Below the pieces are notes generated by a model. The model searched no databases, was not told the DNA's origin, and saw nothing but the letters and a program-made list of their open reading frames with translations. A program made the translations under genes and the position numbers. From an uncultured Pedosphaera sp. (lineage in GTDB: Bacteria > Verrucomicrobiota > Verrucomicrobiia > Limisphaerales > Pedosphaeraceae): DNA of 64,000 nucleotides. Below, piece after piece: positions 1-8,882 of this stretch. The stretch's first letter is position 1. Every line of letters starts with the position of its first letter. The DNA lies in assembly GCA_903918755.1 (NCBI GenBank), contig CAIXFN010000040.1, forward strand, positions 116,286 to 180,285, written 5' to 3'.

Positions 1-1
1 G

Positions 2-442
2 CGCCTGAGCGGTGGGCAACTGCGCAGTTTGGCGGACCGGGGCTTCACCATTGGAAGCCACACCCGCAATCATGCGGATCTGGCGCGCGTGCGGGTGGAG
101 GTGGCGCGGGAGGAATTACAAGGCTCCCGGCTGGATCTGGAGCGCGTGCTCGGCAGACCGGCGGATTTCCTTGCCTACCCCGGGGGATCTTTCAATGCGC
201 GGGTGGTGGACTTGGCGCGCCAGACCGGATACCGCGCCGCGTGTTCGGTGCTCGGCCCTGACCGGAACACGTCGGACTCCCGGTATTGGCTCTTCCGGGA
301 TGTGCTGTCGCCCGGCTTGAACACCTTGGGCGATCGTTATCGCCTGTCCCCGCTTACTCGACGAATGTTCTCGTTCCGCGTCCGTGACAAATTGCGGAAA
401 CGACTGGCGGGGGTGGGCCCCGGACCGGATGAAGAACCATGA
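2..442 (+). CDS. Polysaccharide deacetylase (NodB-like), 5' partial
   Basis: The window starts inside this gene, so only the C-terminal half of a carbohydrate esterase family 4 (NodB homology) domain is visible. The segment SHTRNH matches the NodB motif that supplies the two metal-binding histidines, and YPGGSFN matches the later substrate-groove motif. Such enzymes remove N- or O-acetyl groups from polysaccharides. The reading frame is open from base 2 with no start in view, so the N-terminal catalytic Asp-Asp motif cannot be checked. Its TGA overlaps the ATG of the next gene (ATGA), so the two are probably translationally coupled as part of the exosortase-linked exopolysaccharide operon. 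Polysaccharide deacetylases are regular members of such loci. The family is clear; the substrate is not. Confidence 0.85.
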   Translation, partial: RLSGGQLRSLADRGFTIGSHTRNHADLARVRVEVAREELQGSRLDLERVLGRPADFLAYPGGSFNARVVDLARQTGYRAACSVLGPDRNTSDSRYWLFRDVLSPGLNTLGDRYRLSPLTRRMFSFRVRDKLRKRLAGVGPGPDEEP

Positions 443-2664
443 ACTCTGGAAGCGAAATGGCATTTACCGCGGGCAAACAGCATCCGCAGCGTCTGATTCT
501 GTTCCTGGGCGCAAAGTGGTGGGGCTCGGACTCCCGGGCGCTGGCTTCCGCCTTGCGGCGGCTGGGGCACATCCTGATTGAGGTGGATGCGGAAGATTAT
601 GTGCCGGTGCAATGGTCATCGCCCGTCCTGCGGATTGCCCGCCGGGCTTTGTCGCCGTGGTCGGTGCGGGAATATAATCGCGTGATCCGCCGGCACGCGG
701 AAAATCCCGGCCTTGATTTCATGCTCGTGTTCAAAGGCAAGCATCTGGCGCCCGAGACGCTGGAAATGTTCGTGAACTCCGGCCGGCCGGCTTATTGCAT
801 GTATCCGGATGTGAGCTTCCTCGATCACGGGCCCGACATTTGGAACTGTCTGCCGCTTTACGATTGCCTGTTCACCACCAAATCCTTCCACCTGCAAGAT
901 TCGCGACTGCGGGAGCGTGTCCGCCGGCTGGAACTGGTCTCCCACGGTTTCGATCCTGAAGTACACCGTCCCGTTGCCGTGGAGAAATCGGAGTTGCCGG
1001 CTTATGCGTGCGAAGTTTCGTTCGTGGGTTGCTGGTCTCGCAAGAAACAAAGCATCCTGGAGGACCTGCTGACCCGACGTCCCGGGCTTGCGCTTCGTAT
1101 CTGGGGAAACGGCTGGAACCGGGCCTCCAAACACTTGACACCGTTCTGGCAGGGGCGCGGCGCATTTGGTGATGAATTGTCCCTCATTTACAGGTATTCC
1201 CGAATCAATCTGGGCTTATTAAGCGAAGCCGGCGGAGGAACCATGGTGGGAGATCAGGTGACCGCCCGGACCTGGCAAATTCCCGCCGCAGGTGGATTTC
1301 TGCTGCATGAATCCACCGCGGAGTTGGCACGGTATTTTTCCCCCGGCCGGGAAGTCGCGGTTTTTGCCTCCGGAGAGGATTTGGCGGAGAAAACCGCCCG
1401 CTACCTCGCCGATGAACCGGAGCGCCTTGCCGTGGCCACCGCGGGGCATAACCGGTGTCTGGCGGCGGGGTATACTTATTTGGGGGCGGCGCAACAGATC
1501 CTGGGGTTTCATGAATCCCCGCGCGTCGTCCCCGCCCAGCCACCAGCAGTTGCGCCGCGCCCCCGGCCAGCGCCGCCCTCGTCCAACTTGCCGGTTCTGG
1601 AGCAACGTCCGCTGTCCATCCTGTTTGTCGGCCCGCTGGTGGCCGGCGGCACCGCCGCGCAGCGCCTGGAGGCATTCAAGTCATTGGGCCATGCCCTGAC
1701 CCCCGTCACCACCAGGCTCGGCGGGCCGTACACCGGGGAAAATCCGCCCCTGCTCCGCCGGGTCCGCAACAAGCTGTTCGGCCCCGCCGATCTGGCGGGC
1801 GCCAACGAGCAGATTCTGGCCCGGGTCCGCACCACGACATTTGACGTTGTTTGGATTGAAAAGGGGTTATCCATCGCCCCCGCCACTCTGCGGGGCATTC
1901 ATGAAGCTCAGCCAGCTTGCCACCTTGTTGGATTTTCTCCCGACGACATGTCCAACCCGGCCAACCAGTCCCATCATTTCCTGGCTGGTCTGCCGCTTTA
2001 TGACTGCTTTGTGACGAACAAGAGTTTCAATGTGGCCGAACTCAAGCAAATGGGCTGCGCCCAGATCCTTTTCGTTGACAATGGATTTGACCCCAACACC
2101 CATCGGCCCGTGGAACTTACCCCGGAATTGCGCCGGCAATTCGGTGGTCCGGTGGGTTTTATCGGTCAGTGGGAGCCGGAACGCGCAAATTCCTTGCGGC
2201 GACTCGCCCAAGCCGGAATGCCGGTCCGGGTTTGGGGTTATACCTGGGAGCGCATGCGCGACATCCCGCCCAATCTGACCATCGAGAACCGGCCGCTGTG
2301 GGGGGATGATTATGCCCGGGCGTTGTGCGCCTTCGATATCAACCTTTGCTTCCTGCGGAAATGCAACCGGGACCGGCAGACCACCCGCTCGATTGAGATT
2401 CCGGCTTGTGGCGCGTTTATGCTCGCCGAACGCACCGATGAGCACCTTCAGCTATTTGCCGAAGGCAGGGAAGCGGAGTTTTTCAGCGATGACCGGGAAC
2501 TGCTGCAGAAAGTCAGGCACTATCTGGCGCATCCGGAGGAACGCTTGCGCCTTGCGCGGCAGGGATTGCAACGCTGCCGGCAGAGTGCCTACAGTTACCG
2601 CGAGCGATTGCGGGACGTGTTGCTGCGTCTGGACAAGTCTCCGCTCGGGCGGGTGACACAATAA
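439..2664 (+). CDS. Tandem double glycosyltransferase (two CgeB-like halves)
   Basis: The 741-residue protein consists of two related halves, about residues 20-350 and 390-735, joined by a Pro/Ala-rich linker. Each half has the pattern of CgeB/GT4-like transferases: an N-terminal Rossmann part, then a shared block (PLYDC, T-K/N-K-S-F, a GFDP.xxHRPV signature) and a C-terminal part ending in the acceptor-fold segment (IPAAGGFLL in the first half, IPACGAFML in the second). Single-domain relatives are about half this length, so this is a fusion of duplicated enzymes. It probably adds one or two sugars to the lipid-linked repeat unit. The ATG overlaps the preceding stop, and the next gene begins 1 nt after this stop. 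Inverting or retaining chemistry cannot be told from the sequence. Confidence 0.8.
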   Translation: MNSGSEMAFTAGKQHPQRLILFLGAKWWGSDSRALASALRRLGHILIEVDAEDYVPVQWSSPVLRIARRALSPWSVREYNRVIRRHAENPGLDFMLVFKGKHLAPETLEMFVNSGRPAYCMYPDVSFLDHGPDIWNCLPLYDCLFTTKSFHLQDSRLRERVRRLELVSHGFDPEVHRPVAVEKSELPAYACEVSFVGCWSRKKQSILEDLLTRRPGLALRIWGNGWNRASKHLTPFWQGRGAFGDELSLIYRYSRINLGLLSEAGGGTMVGDQVTARTWQIPAAGGFLLHESTAELARYFSPGREVAVFASGEDLAEKTARYLADEPERLAVATAGHNRCLAAGYTYLGAAQQILGFHESPRVVPAQPPAVAPRPRPAPPSSNLPVLEQRPLSILFVGPLVAGGTAAQRLEAFKSLGHALTPVTTRLGGPYTGENPPLLRRVRNKLFGPADLAGANEQILARVRTTTFDVVWIEKGLSIAPATLRGIHEAQPACHLVGFSPDDMSNPANQSHHFLAGLPLYDCFVTNKSFNVAELKQMGCAQILFVDNGFDPNTHRPVELTPELRRQFGGPVGFIGQWEPERANSLRRLAQAGMPVRVWGYTWERMRDIPPNLTIENRPLWGDDYARALCAFDINLCFLRKCNRDRQTTRSIEIPACGAFMLAERTDEHLQLFAEGREAEFFSDDRELLQKVRHYLAHPEERLRLARQGLQRCRQSAYSYRERLRDVLLRLDKSPLGRVTQ

Positions 2665-2665
2665 C

Positions 2666-4231
2666 ATGGGCACTTCTCCAACCAAACGACGGGTCGCACC
2701 CGGCGCTTATCCGTTAGCCGCGGGCCTGATCACGGCGGCCGCCACCTGGTGGTGGTGGCGCGGGGTGTCCGGCTGGCTGGGTTTCGTGGTCGCTTTGGTG
2801 GTGGCCACGGTTGCCGATATGATCCGTGCCTCCCGGTTTTATGTGCCACTCCCGCATATCGTGGTCTTCATTGCCGGATTGCAATACGGCCTGGCTGCCT
2901 GGGCGTCCAATTTTTACCCATCACTCTATCCCGAGTATCAGATTGAGGATATCCACCGGTATTTTGCCTACATCGGGCCTGCCTTGGGGGCCGTGGCGCT
3001 TGGATTCCTGTTTGCCGCCATGGCCATGCCCCGCGAGCCTCGGGAATCCGTGCCGATCCGTCAAAATGCGCGCTTGTTGGGCGAATTGGATTGGATGCTC
3101 TGGGGTGGCCTGGTAATTGATATTTTTGTCCCGAACCCGCCGGGCGGACTGGCTTTTGTTGTGTTCCTCCTGGCGGGCTTGCGTTTTGTGGGTGCCATTG
3201 GCTGGATGATAACGCAGGCCGCGGGCTGGAAATGGCGCCTGGGTCTGCTCCTGATCCATGAAGTTTACGTGGCCACCCGCATCGGGATGTTCCATGACCT
3301 CATCCTCTGGAGCCTGAGTCTGCTGGCGATTTATGTGTCCCTGCATCGTCAACGGCGCCTGGCCATGGTGGGCGGAACGGTGGGACTGGTTCTGGCCGTA
3401 TTTGTCCTCCAGGACGCCAAGTGGACGCTCCGCCAGGGAATTTGGAATGATCGGAATGAGGCGGTGGTCTTTGGCCGCACCGTGACCTTCTCGGACTGGA
3501 GCCGGCCGCTGGTGACCAGTTTGTGCATTGTTGACAGCACGACCAAACTGGTCCGCGGTGGCTTTACCGATGAATCACTGGGAAATTCCATCACCCGGTT
3601 CAACCAGGGCTGGATCATCGACCGTGTGATGACGCATGTGCCGAACGATGAACCCTACGCCCGCGGCGAAACCATCTGGGCCGCTTTGGAAGCCACCTTG
3701 CTGCCCCGCGTGCTCGTCCCCGACAAACTCCGGATTGATGGCAAGGCCAACATGGAACGTTTCGCCGGGCACATCCTGGAAAGCAATGTGACGATGAACC
3801 TCGGATTCGCCGGCGAGATGTACGCGAATTTTGGCCGCGGGGGAGGAGTCGCCGGCTGCGCGGTTTACGCGCTGGTACTGGGCTTGTTTTTCCGGCAGGC
3901 CGCCATTCTCGCGCGGCGATCCCCCTTCTGGTGGGCCTTCGCGGTTTACGCGGCGCACTGGGCACTCAAGGCGGAGACCGATGTCGCGGGCGTGCTGAAT
4001 TACCTGGTGAAGGCCATCTTCCTGATCTGGATCCTCACCTTTTTCCTGCCCGCTCTCCGCGTGGAACTCAAAGGTGGGCTGGGCGCATCCCAGCGGGAGA
4101 CCCGTCACCCGGGTCGTCGTCGGCCGCGCTCTCCTTTGCGCCGTCGGGGGAGACCGTTTCCCGCCGCTGAATCCTTGTCGCCCGCGCCTCGGCTGGACCG
4201 GTTGCCCGCGCCAGGAAAGCACGGAATTTGA
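2666..4231 (+). CDS. Polytopic membrane protein, probable Wzy-like exopolysaccharide polymerase
   Basis: This 521-residue protein has roughly ten hydrophobic segments and a large polar loop near residues 255-370 (from about SDWSRP to PDKLRIDGKAN). That layout is typical of Wzy/EpsG-type polymerases that join undecaprenyl-linked repeat units outside the inner membrane. I recognise no diagnostic motif, so the assignment rests on topology and on position between glycosyltransferases in an exosortase operon. The last ~45 residues are a very Arg/Pro-rich tail that looks unlike folded protein. The stop overlaps the TTG start of the next gene. Another membrane role, such as export or acyl transfer, remains possible. 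Confidence 0.5.
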   Translation: MGTSPTKRRVAPGAYPLAAGLITAAATWWWWRGVSGWLGFVVALVVATVADMIRASRFYVPLPHIVVFIAGLQYGLAAWASNFYPSLYPEYQIEDIHRYFAYIGPALGAVALGFLFAAMAMPREPRESVPIRQNARLLGELDWMLWGGLVIDIFVPNPPGGLAFVVFLLAGLRFVGAIGWMITQAAGWKWRLGLLLIHEVYVATRIGMFHDLILWSLSLLAIYVSLHRQRRLAMVGGTVGLVLAVFVLQDAKWTLRQGIWNDRNEAVVFGRTVTFSDWSRPLVTSLCIVDSTTKLVRGGFTDESLGNSITRFNQGWIIDRVMTHVPNDEPYARGETIWAALEATLLPRVLVPDKLRIDGKANMERFAGHILESNVTMNLGFAGEMYANFGRGGGVAGCAVYALVLGLFFRQAAILARRSPFWWAFAVYAAHWALKAETDVAGVLNYLVKAIFLIWILTFFLPALRVELKGGLGASQRETRHPGRRRPRSPLRRRGRPFPAAESLSPAPRLDRLPAPGKHGI

Positions 4232-5433
4232 AACAGCGGTCTGCGCCAAGCGAATATCTGATGCCGGAAATCGCCCATTTTATTGCCTACCTCGGAACCG
4301 CCATGGGTGGCCCCGTACACGGGATGGCGGCCTATGCGAACATTTTGGCCGGTCGCGGCGGCAAGGTCACCGTTTTCAGTCCATCCAGGTCGTCCGATGG
4401 CCCGGGTATCCGGCTGGATTCCCGGGTCCGCTTGGCGCGGAGTTCGCCGCCGGCCCGGAGTCCGTTCCGGCACAGTGCCGCTTTGCGCCGGGAAGTCCAG
4501 GGATCGTCGATCGAACTCATCCATTCGCACGGACTCTGGACTGACATTCATCGACTGGCAGGCCAGGTGGCGCGCGAACGTTCTCTTCCGCATCTGCTCG
4601 CTCCTTGTGGAATGCTCGAGCCGGGCGCCCTGCGGCATCACCGCTGGCGCAAAATGGGAGTGCTCCTCTGGTTTCAGCTGCGGGCACTGCGGGAATGCCG
4701 CTGCCTTCATGCCAAGTCCCTCAAGGAATTGGCGGACATTCGCCAGTTTGGTTTGCGCAATCCGGTTGCCGTCTTCGGCAATCCCATTCCCCTACCACCC
4801 CCGGAACGGCGCAAAACTGCCGCGGATTTCCGGAACCGGCTGCAGCTTGCCGGTAATTCCAAGATCCTCTTGTTTCTTGGCCGGTTGCACCCCATCAAGG
4901 GCTTGCCCCGACTCTTTCAAGCCTGGTCTGGACTTTGCGGGCGGCATCCGGAGTGGGTGCTGGTGGTCGCCGGGCCGGAGGAAGCCGGCCATGGCGCGGT
5001 GTTGCGCGCTGCGGCCGCCGTTTTGCCGGATCAGGGACGGATTCACTTCACCGGTGAATTGGACGAGGCCTGGAAATGGGCGGCCCTCGCGGCGGCGGAC
5101 TTGTTCGTCCTGCCCAGTGATTTTGAGAATTTCGGCAATGCCATTGTGGAAGCCATGTTTTGCGGCGTCCCCGCCATCACCACCACCGGCACACCTTGGA
5201 AGGAACTGCCGGGCGCGGGGGCCGGTTGGTGTGTGGCCCCGACCGCGGACGCGCTGGCAGAAGCCCTGGGACAGGGGCTGTCCCTGTCCGACCAGGAACG
5301 CAAAAGCATGGGCGAGCGGGCGAAGACCGTGGCCGCGCCCTTCAGCGTGGAACGAACCACGGCCGATCTGCTCGCGGTCTATGAATGGTTGCTGGGCCAC
5401 GGGACGAAACCGAAATGTGTACATGAGGACTGA
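4228..5433 (+). CDS. GT4 family glycosyltransferase
   Basis: GT-B fold retaining glycosyltransferase. The N-terminus has the glycine-rich acceptor loop (TAMGGPVHGMA), the middle has FLGRLHPIKG, and the C-terminal donor site carries the EX7E-type motif inside FENFGNAIVEAM followed by CGVPAITT. It should transfer a nucleotide-activated sugar to the growing lipid-linked oligosaccharide on the cytoplasmic face. I prefer the TTG at 4228: it overlaps the preceding TGA, and AGGAAAG lies about 9 nt upstream. An in-frame ATG at 4261 has no clear ribosome site and is the alternative. The next gene's ATG follows this stop directly. Confidence 0.88.
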   Translation: MKQRSAPSEYLMPEIAHFIAYLGTAMGGPVHGMAAYANILAGRGGKVTVFSPSRSSDGPGIRLDSRVRLARSSPPARSPFRHSAALRREVQGSSIELIHSHGLWTDIHRLAGQVARERSLPHLLAPCGMLEPGALRHHRWRKMGVLLWFQLRALRECRCLHAKSLKELADIRQFGLRNPVAVFGNPIPLPPPERRKTAADFRNRLQLAGNSKILLFLGRLHPIKGLPRLFQAWSGLCGRHPEWVLVVAGPEEAGHGAVLRAAAAVLPDQGRIHFTGELDEAWKWAALAAADLFVLPSDFENFGNAIVEAMFCGVPAITTTGTPWKELPGAGAGWCVAPTADALAEALGQGLSLSDQERKSMGERAKTVAAPFSVERTTADLLAVYEWLLGHGTKPKCVHED

Positions 5434-6015
5434 ATGCCGGAATTGAACTCATTGGAAGTAAACCTCGCGAATTATTCGCCGGGAAATTTTGATCGGGGCG
5501 CGAGCCGTTGGCGGGAAGCCGCCTGGGTGCTGACCGGCCTCCTGCTCTTCCGTCTTTGCCCGTTGAAGCTTTCGGGATTGAAGGCCTTGGTTTTGCGTTG
5601 CTTCGGCGCCCGGGTGGGCCGCGGAGTGGTGATCAAGCCCGGTGCCCGGATCACCTTTCCGTGGAAATTGACCCTCGGTAACCACGTCTGGCTGGGGGAG
5701 GATTGTTGGCTCCTCAACCTGGATCAGGTGGTCATTGAGGACCATGTCTGCATTTCGCAACGCGCTTTTCTTTGCACGGGGAGCCATGATTACCGACAGC
5801 CCACGTTTGATTTGCTGATTCAACCGATCCGGGTGGAAAAAGGCGCCTGGATCGGCGCCGGGGCGTTTGTGGGTCCGGGAGTGACCGTGGGCTCCCATGC
5901 GGTGGTCACGGCCGGTTCGGTGGCGACGAAGGATCTGGCCGCCTTCGGAGTCTTCCGGGGAAACCCGGCCGTGTGGATTCGCCAGCGGGTGCTCACGCCA
6001 CAACCCAGGGGCTGA
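5434..6015 (+). CDS. WcaF-like left-handed beta-helix acetyltransferase
   Basis: The 193-residue protein opens with a YSPGNFDRGAS segment and a short hydrophobic stretch typical of WcaF/WcaB-type colanic-acid acetyltransferases. Hexapeptide-repeat turns follow (KLTLGNHVWLGEDC, VVIEDHVCIS, GAWIGAGAFVGPGVTVG). The SHDY segment supplies the likely catalytic histidine region of the LbH fold. Acetyl-CoA-dependent O-acetylation of an exopolysaccharide sugar is the expected reaction. The gene starts immediately after the previous TGA and has GAGGA just upstream of its ATG. A xenobiotic or serine acetyltransferase of the same fold is possible but does not fit the locus. Confidence 0.85.
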   Translation: MPELNSLEVNLANYSPGNFDRGASRWREAAWVLTGLLLFRLCPLKLSGLKALVLRCFGARVGRGVVIKPGARITFPWKLTLGNHVWLGEDCWLLNLDQVVIEDHVCISQRAFLCTGSHDYRQPTFDLLIQPIRVEKGAWIGAGAFVGPGVTVGSHAVVTAGSVATKDLAAFGVFRGNPAVWIRQRVLTPQPRG

Positions 6016-6018
6016 TTG

Positions 6019-7620
6019 ATGCTTTCCCAATCCCTTGCAATCCCGGGCCCCCGGGGGTGGCTTCCCATCTGGCTGGGAGCTTTCCTGGTGGGCTGCTTTT
6101 GGCTGGTGGTCCTGCGCCAACTTGGCGCCCAATGGTCCATCTACGAAAGTTATCACTTCGGCTGGGGCATGCCCTTTCTGTGCGGCTTTCTGGTTTGGCG
6201 ACGCTGCCGGGGCAAGGTCATGTCTTCCGTGCCCGCGCGCGGGGCCCCCAGCGCGGGGCTTAATCCCACGGCTGCCGGTTGGATTGTGGTCGGCATCGCC
6301 CTCCTCTACGCACCCACCAGGTTTCTTCATGAGGCCAACCCGATCTGGCGGTTGACCAGTCTCTTGCTGACGCTGGAAGTCATCGCGCTGACCCTCGTCA
6401 TCATCACCCTGGCCAAAGGTCCGACGGGTTTCCGGAATTGGCTATTTCCCTTGCTGTTCTTCCTGGTGGCGGTTCCCTGGCCCTCGAGCCTCGAGAATTT
6501 CCTGGTCCGCTCCTTCACCAGCGCCGATGCCTCGGCTACGGTCGGTTTGCTGGGAATGCTCGGGATTCCCTCCCTGCAGCATGGGAATGCGATCGAGGTC
6601 GGCACCGGGTGGGTGGGGATCGACGAAGCTTGTAGTGGCATTCGCTCTTTTCAGGCCACCGCCATGATCGCGCTGTTTTTAGGCGAGTTTTACCGTCTGG
6701 GATGGTCCGCCCGCTGCTGGTGTCTCCTGGCGGGTGTGGGCTGGGCCTTCGGCTTGAACCTGCTCCGCACCACCCTGCTCGTCTGGTTGGAGGCGACCCG
6801 GGGCACCCGGGTAATGGAGCAATGGCATGATCCGGCCGGAGTGACAATTTTGCTGGCTGGCTTTTTGGGGCTCTGGAGCACTGCCCGGCTGCTCGCCGGC
6901 CCCCCGCCAGCGGTAAAGGATGAAAATCTTCCCCGCTCCCGCAGCGATCCTCTACCCCGGCAACTTCCGCTTGCCCTCACGGGCGGGTTGCTCGCCTGGC
7001 TGATTCTGGTGGAGGCCGGAACAGAAGGTTGGTACCGCGTCCACGAAACGCCGCCTCCCGGCGCGGTTCCGTGGGATTTGCGCGCCAATAGTTCCCTGCC
7101 CGGATTTGCCCGGGTCGGAATTCCCCGCGAGGTGTTGGGCCAGTTTCGGGCTGATCGTGCGATGGAATTTCGCTGTCCCGATGCGTCCGGAAATCAATGG
7201 CAGGTTTACTACTTCCGCTGGTTTCCCAGCCGCACATTGGCTCACCGCCTGGCGGTCCAGATTGCCAAGACTCACGGGCCGGAGAAATGCCTGCCGGCCA
7301 TGGGAATGAGTCTGGTTTCCCATCCCGGACTCTTCACCGTTTCGGCCGGCTCCCTCACCCTGGCCTTTCAGCATTATCTGTTTGCCGATCAAGGCCGGGT
7401 TGTGCATGTTTTTTACGCCCTTTACGAAGATCCCTCCGGGACCGCGCAATTGGCCAATCGTCGCACCGATATGGCGGGGCGGATCGACGCGGCGTGGGCG
7501 GGCAGCCGCAATTATGGCCAACGTCTCCTTGAGATCGCCGTCTCCGGTCCGGAGCGGCCGGCCGATGCGCGCGCCGCGCTCGCGCGTGAGTTGCCGGCCT
7601 GGATCGGCGCCGTCGAATGA
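6019..7620 (+). CDS. Exosortase with C-terminal EpsI-like domain
   Basis: The first ~300 residues form a polytopic exosortase: eight or so hydrophobic helices carrying EACSGIRS (catalytic Cys205), NLLRTTLL (Arg250) and the EQWHDPAG segment (His270), counted from the ATG at 6019. The family is a membrane transpeptidase-like enzyme that cleaves and anchors proteins ending in a PEP-CTERM signal. Residues from about 310 onward form a periplasmic domain with a CLPAMG segment, resembling EpsI (DUF3485), which is encoded separately in many species and fused here. A TTG at 6016 directly after the preceding stop is an alternative start. The likely substrate gene lies nearby (12765-13481, VPEP motif), and exosortases normally sit inside exopolysaccharide operons, as here. 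I cannot name the exosortase subtype. Confidence 0.93.
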   Translation: MLSQSLAIPGPRGWLPIWLGAFLVGCFWLVVLRQLGAQWSIYESYHFGWGMPFLCGFLVWRRCRGKVMSSVPARGAPSAGLNPTAAGWIVVGIALLYAPTRFLHEANPIWRLTSLLLTLEVIALTLVIITLAKGPTGFRNWLFPLLFFLVAVPWPSSLENFLVRSFTSADASATVGLLGMLGIPSLQHGNAIEVGTGWVGIDEACSGIRSFQATAMIALFLGEFYRLGWSARCWCLLAGVGWAFGLNLLRTTLLVWLEATRGTRVMEQWHDPAGVTILLAGFLGLWSTARLLAGPPPAVKDENLPRSRSDPLPRQLPLALTGGLLAWLILVEAGTEGWYRVHETPPPGAVPWDLRANSSLPGFARVGIPREVLGQFRADRAMEFRCPDASGNQWQVYYFRWFPSRTLAHRLAVQIAKTHGPEKCLPAMGMSLVSHPGLFTVSAGSLTLAFQHYLFADQGRVVHVFYALYEDPSGTAQLANRRTDMAGRIDAAWAGSRNYGQRLLEIAVSGPERPADARAALARELPAWIGAVE

Positions 7621-7663
7621 TCGACCTCGTTCTTGTTCAATTTTGTCCCGCCCCTTTTCTGCT

Positions 7664-8881
7664 TTGAAATTTTTGCTGCTCAACCAGGCGTTTTATCCCG
7701 ACGTCGTTTCCACCGCCCAACACCTCCAAACCGTCGCCTTGGAGTTGGTCCGGCGCGGGCATGAAGTTACCGTAATCTCCAGCCGGCGGGCTTACGACCA
7801 TCCCGGGCGAAAATTTCCCGCGTTTGAATGCTGGCGGGGCATTCACATCTACCGGGTTAATTCGACCGGATTTGGCAAGGCGGCCAAATGGCGCCGGGCG
7901 GTGGATTTTGGCTCGTTCATCCTGGGCTGTGCGGTTCGAATGCTCTTGCTGCCACGCCATGACGCGATCCTGGCCCTCACCAGTCCGCCCTTGATCTCCT
8001 TCCTCGGCGCCTGCTTGTCCGTGCTTCAACGCCGTCGCTTTTTTTACTGGGTGATGGATTTCAATCCGGATGAAGCCATCGCGGCCGGTTGGTTGCGGCC
8101 CGGTTCCCCGGTCACGCGCGTTTTGGAATGGATGTCGCTGTTCAGTTTCCGGCGGGCAACCAAGATCATTGCCCTGGACCGCTTCATGCACGAGCGGATT
8201 GTGGCCAAGGGGATCGCCGCGGAAAAGATCGTGACCATCCCCCCCTGGTCGCATGATGATGAGATCAGCTTCGACCCGGACGGGCGGGCGCGCTTTCGCC
8301 AGGCGCACGGGCTGGACGGCAAGTTTGTCGTGATGTATTCCGGCAATCACAGTCCCTGTCACCCCCTGGAGACATTGTTGCAGGCCGCCGAGGGTTTGCT
8401 GGATCAGCCGGAAATCGTATTTTACTTTGTCGGCGGCGGAAGCGAGTTCCACAAGATCAAGCAAAAAGCGTTCGCTTCGGGAGGCGGAACACAGCCCGGC
8501 GCCAATCTGCGCTGCCTGCCCTATCAACCTTTATCGGAACTGTCCGGTTCCCTCTCCGCTGCCGATTTGCACGTGGTGGTGATGGGCGACCCGTTCGTCG
8601 GCCTGGTGCATCCCTGCAAAATTTATAACATCCTGGCCGTAGGCTCCCCTGTGCTTTGCATCGGTCCGCGGCCCAGTCATTTGTCGGAATTGCTTGATTC
8701 CTTGGGTGATCATTCGCACGCCATTGTTTCCCATGGCGACGTCGCCCAGGTCAGGACTGCCATTGTCCAGCTGCGGGAGCAAACGCGAAACCATCGAACG
8801 CGCCCTCCAGCGCCGGCCGGCTTGTCCCATCGGCAGGAAAGTGCCCTGCCGAAATTTGTGGGCATTCTGGAAGCCTGTTAA
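7664..8881 (+). CDS. WcaI/WbuB-like GT4 glycosyltransferase
   Basis: About 405 residues with the start typical of WcaI/WbuB-type GT4 enzymes (LLNQAFYPDVVSTAQ), an internal FYWVMDFNPDE segment, a mid-protein VMYSGNHS switch between the two Rossmann halves, and a donor-site segment with KIYNILAVGSPVL. The role is transfer of a sugar from a nucleotide donor in exopolysaccharide assembly. The frame is open far upstream into the exosortase gene, but homology begins at KFLLLNQ, so the TTG at 7664 is the most likely start; no ATG lies close by. The stop is followed after 1 nt by the ATG of the TPR gene. Confidence 0.85.
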   Translation: MKFLLLNQAFYPDVVSTAQHLQTVALELVRRGHEVTVISSRRAYDHPGRKFPAFECWRGIHIYRVNSTGFGKAAKWRRAVDFGSFILGCAVRMLLLPRHDAILALTSPPLISFLGACLSVLQRRRFFYWVMDFNPDEAIAAGWLRPGSPVTRVLEWMSLFSFRRATKIIALDRFMHERIVAKGIAAEKIVTIPPWSHDDEISFDPDGRARFRQAHGLDGKFVVMYSGNHSPCHPLETLLQAAEGLLDQPEIVFYFVGGGSEFHKIKQKAFASGGGTQPGANLRCLPYQPLSELSGSLSAADLHVVVMGDPFVGLVHPCKIYNILAVGSPVLCIGPRPSHLSELLDSLGDHSHAIVSHGDVAQVRTAIVQLREQTRNHRTRPPAPAGLSHRQESALPKFVGILEAC

Positions 8882-8882
8882 C

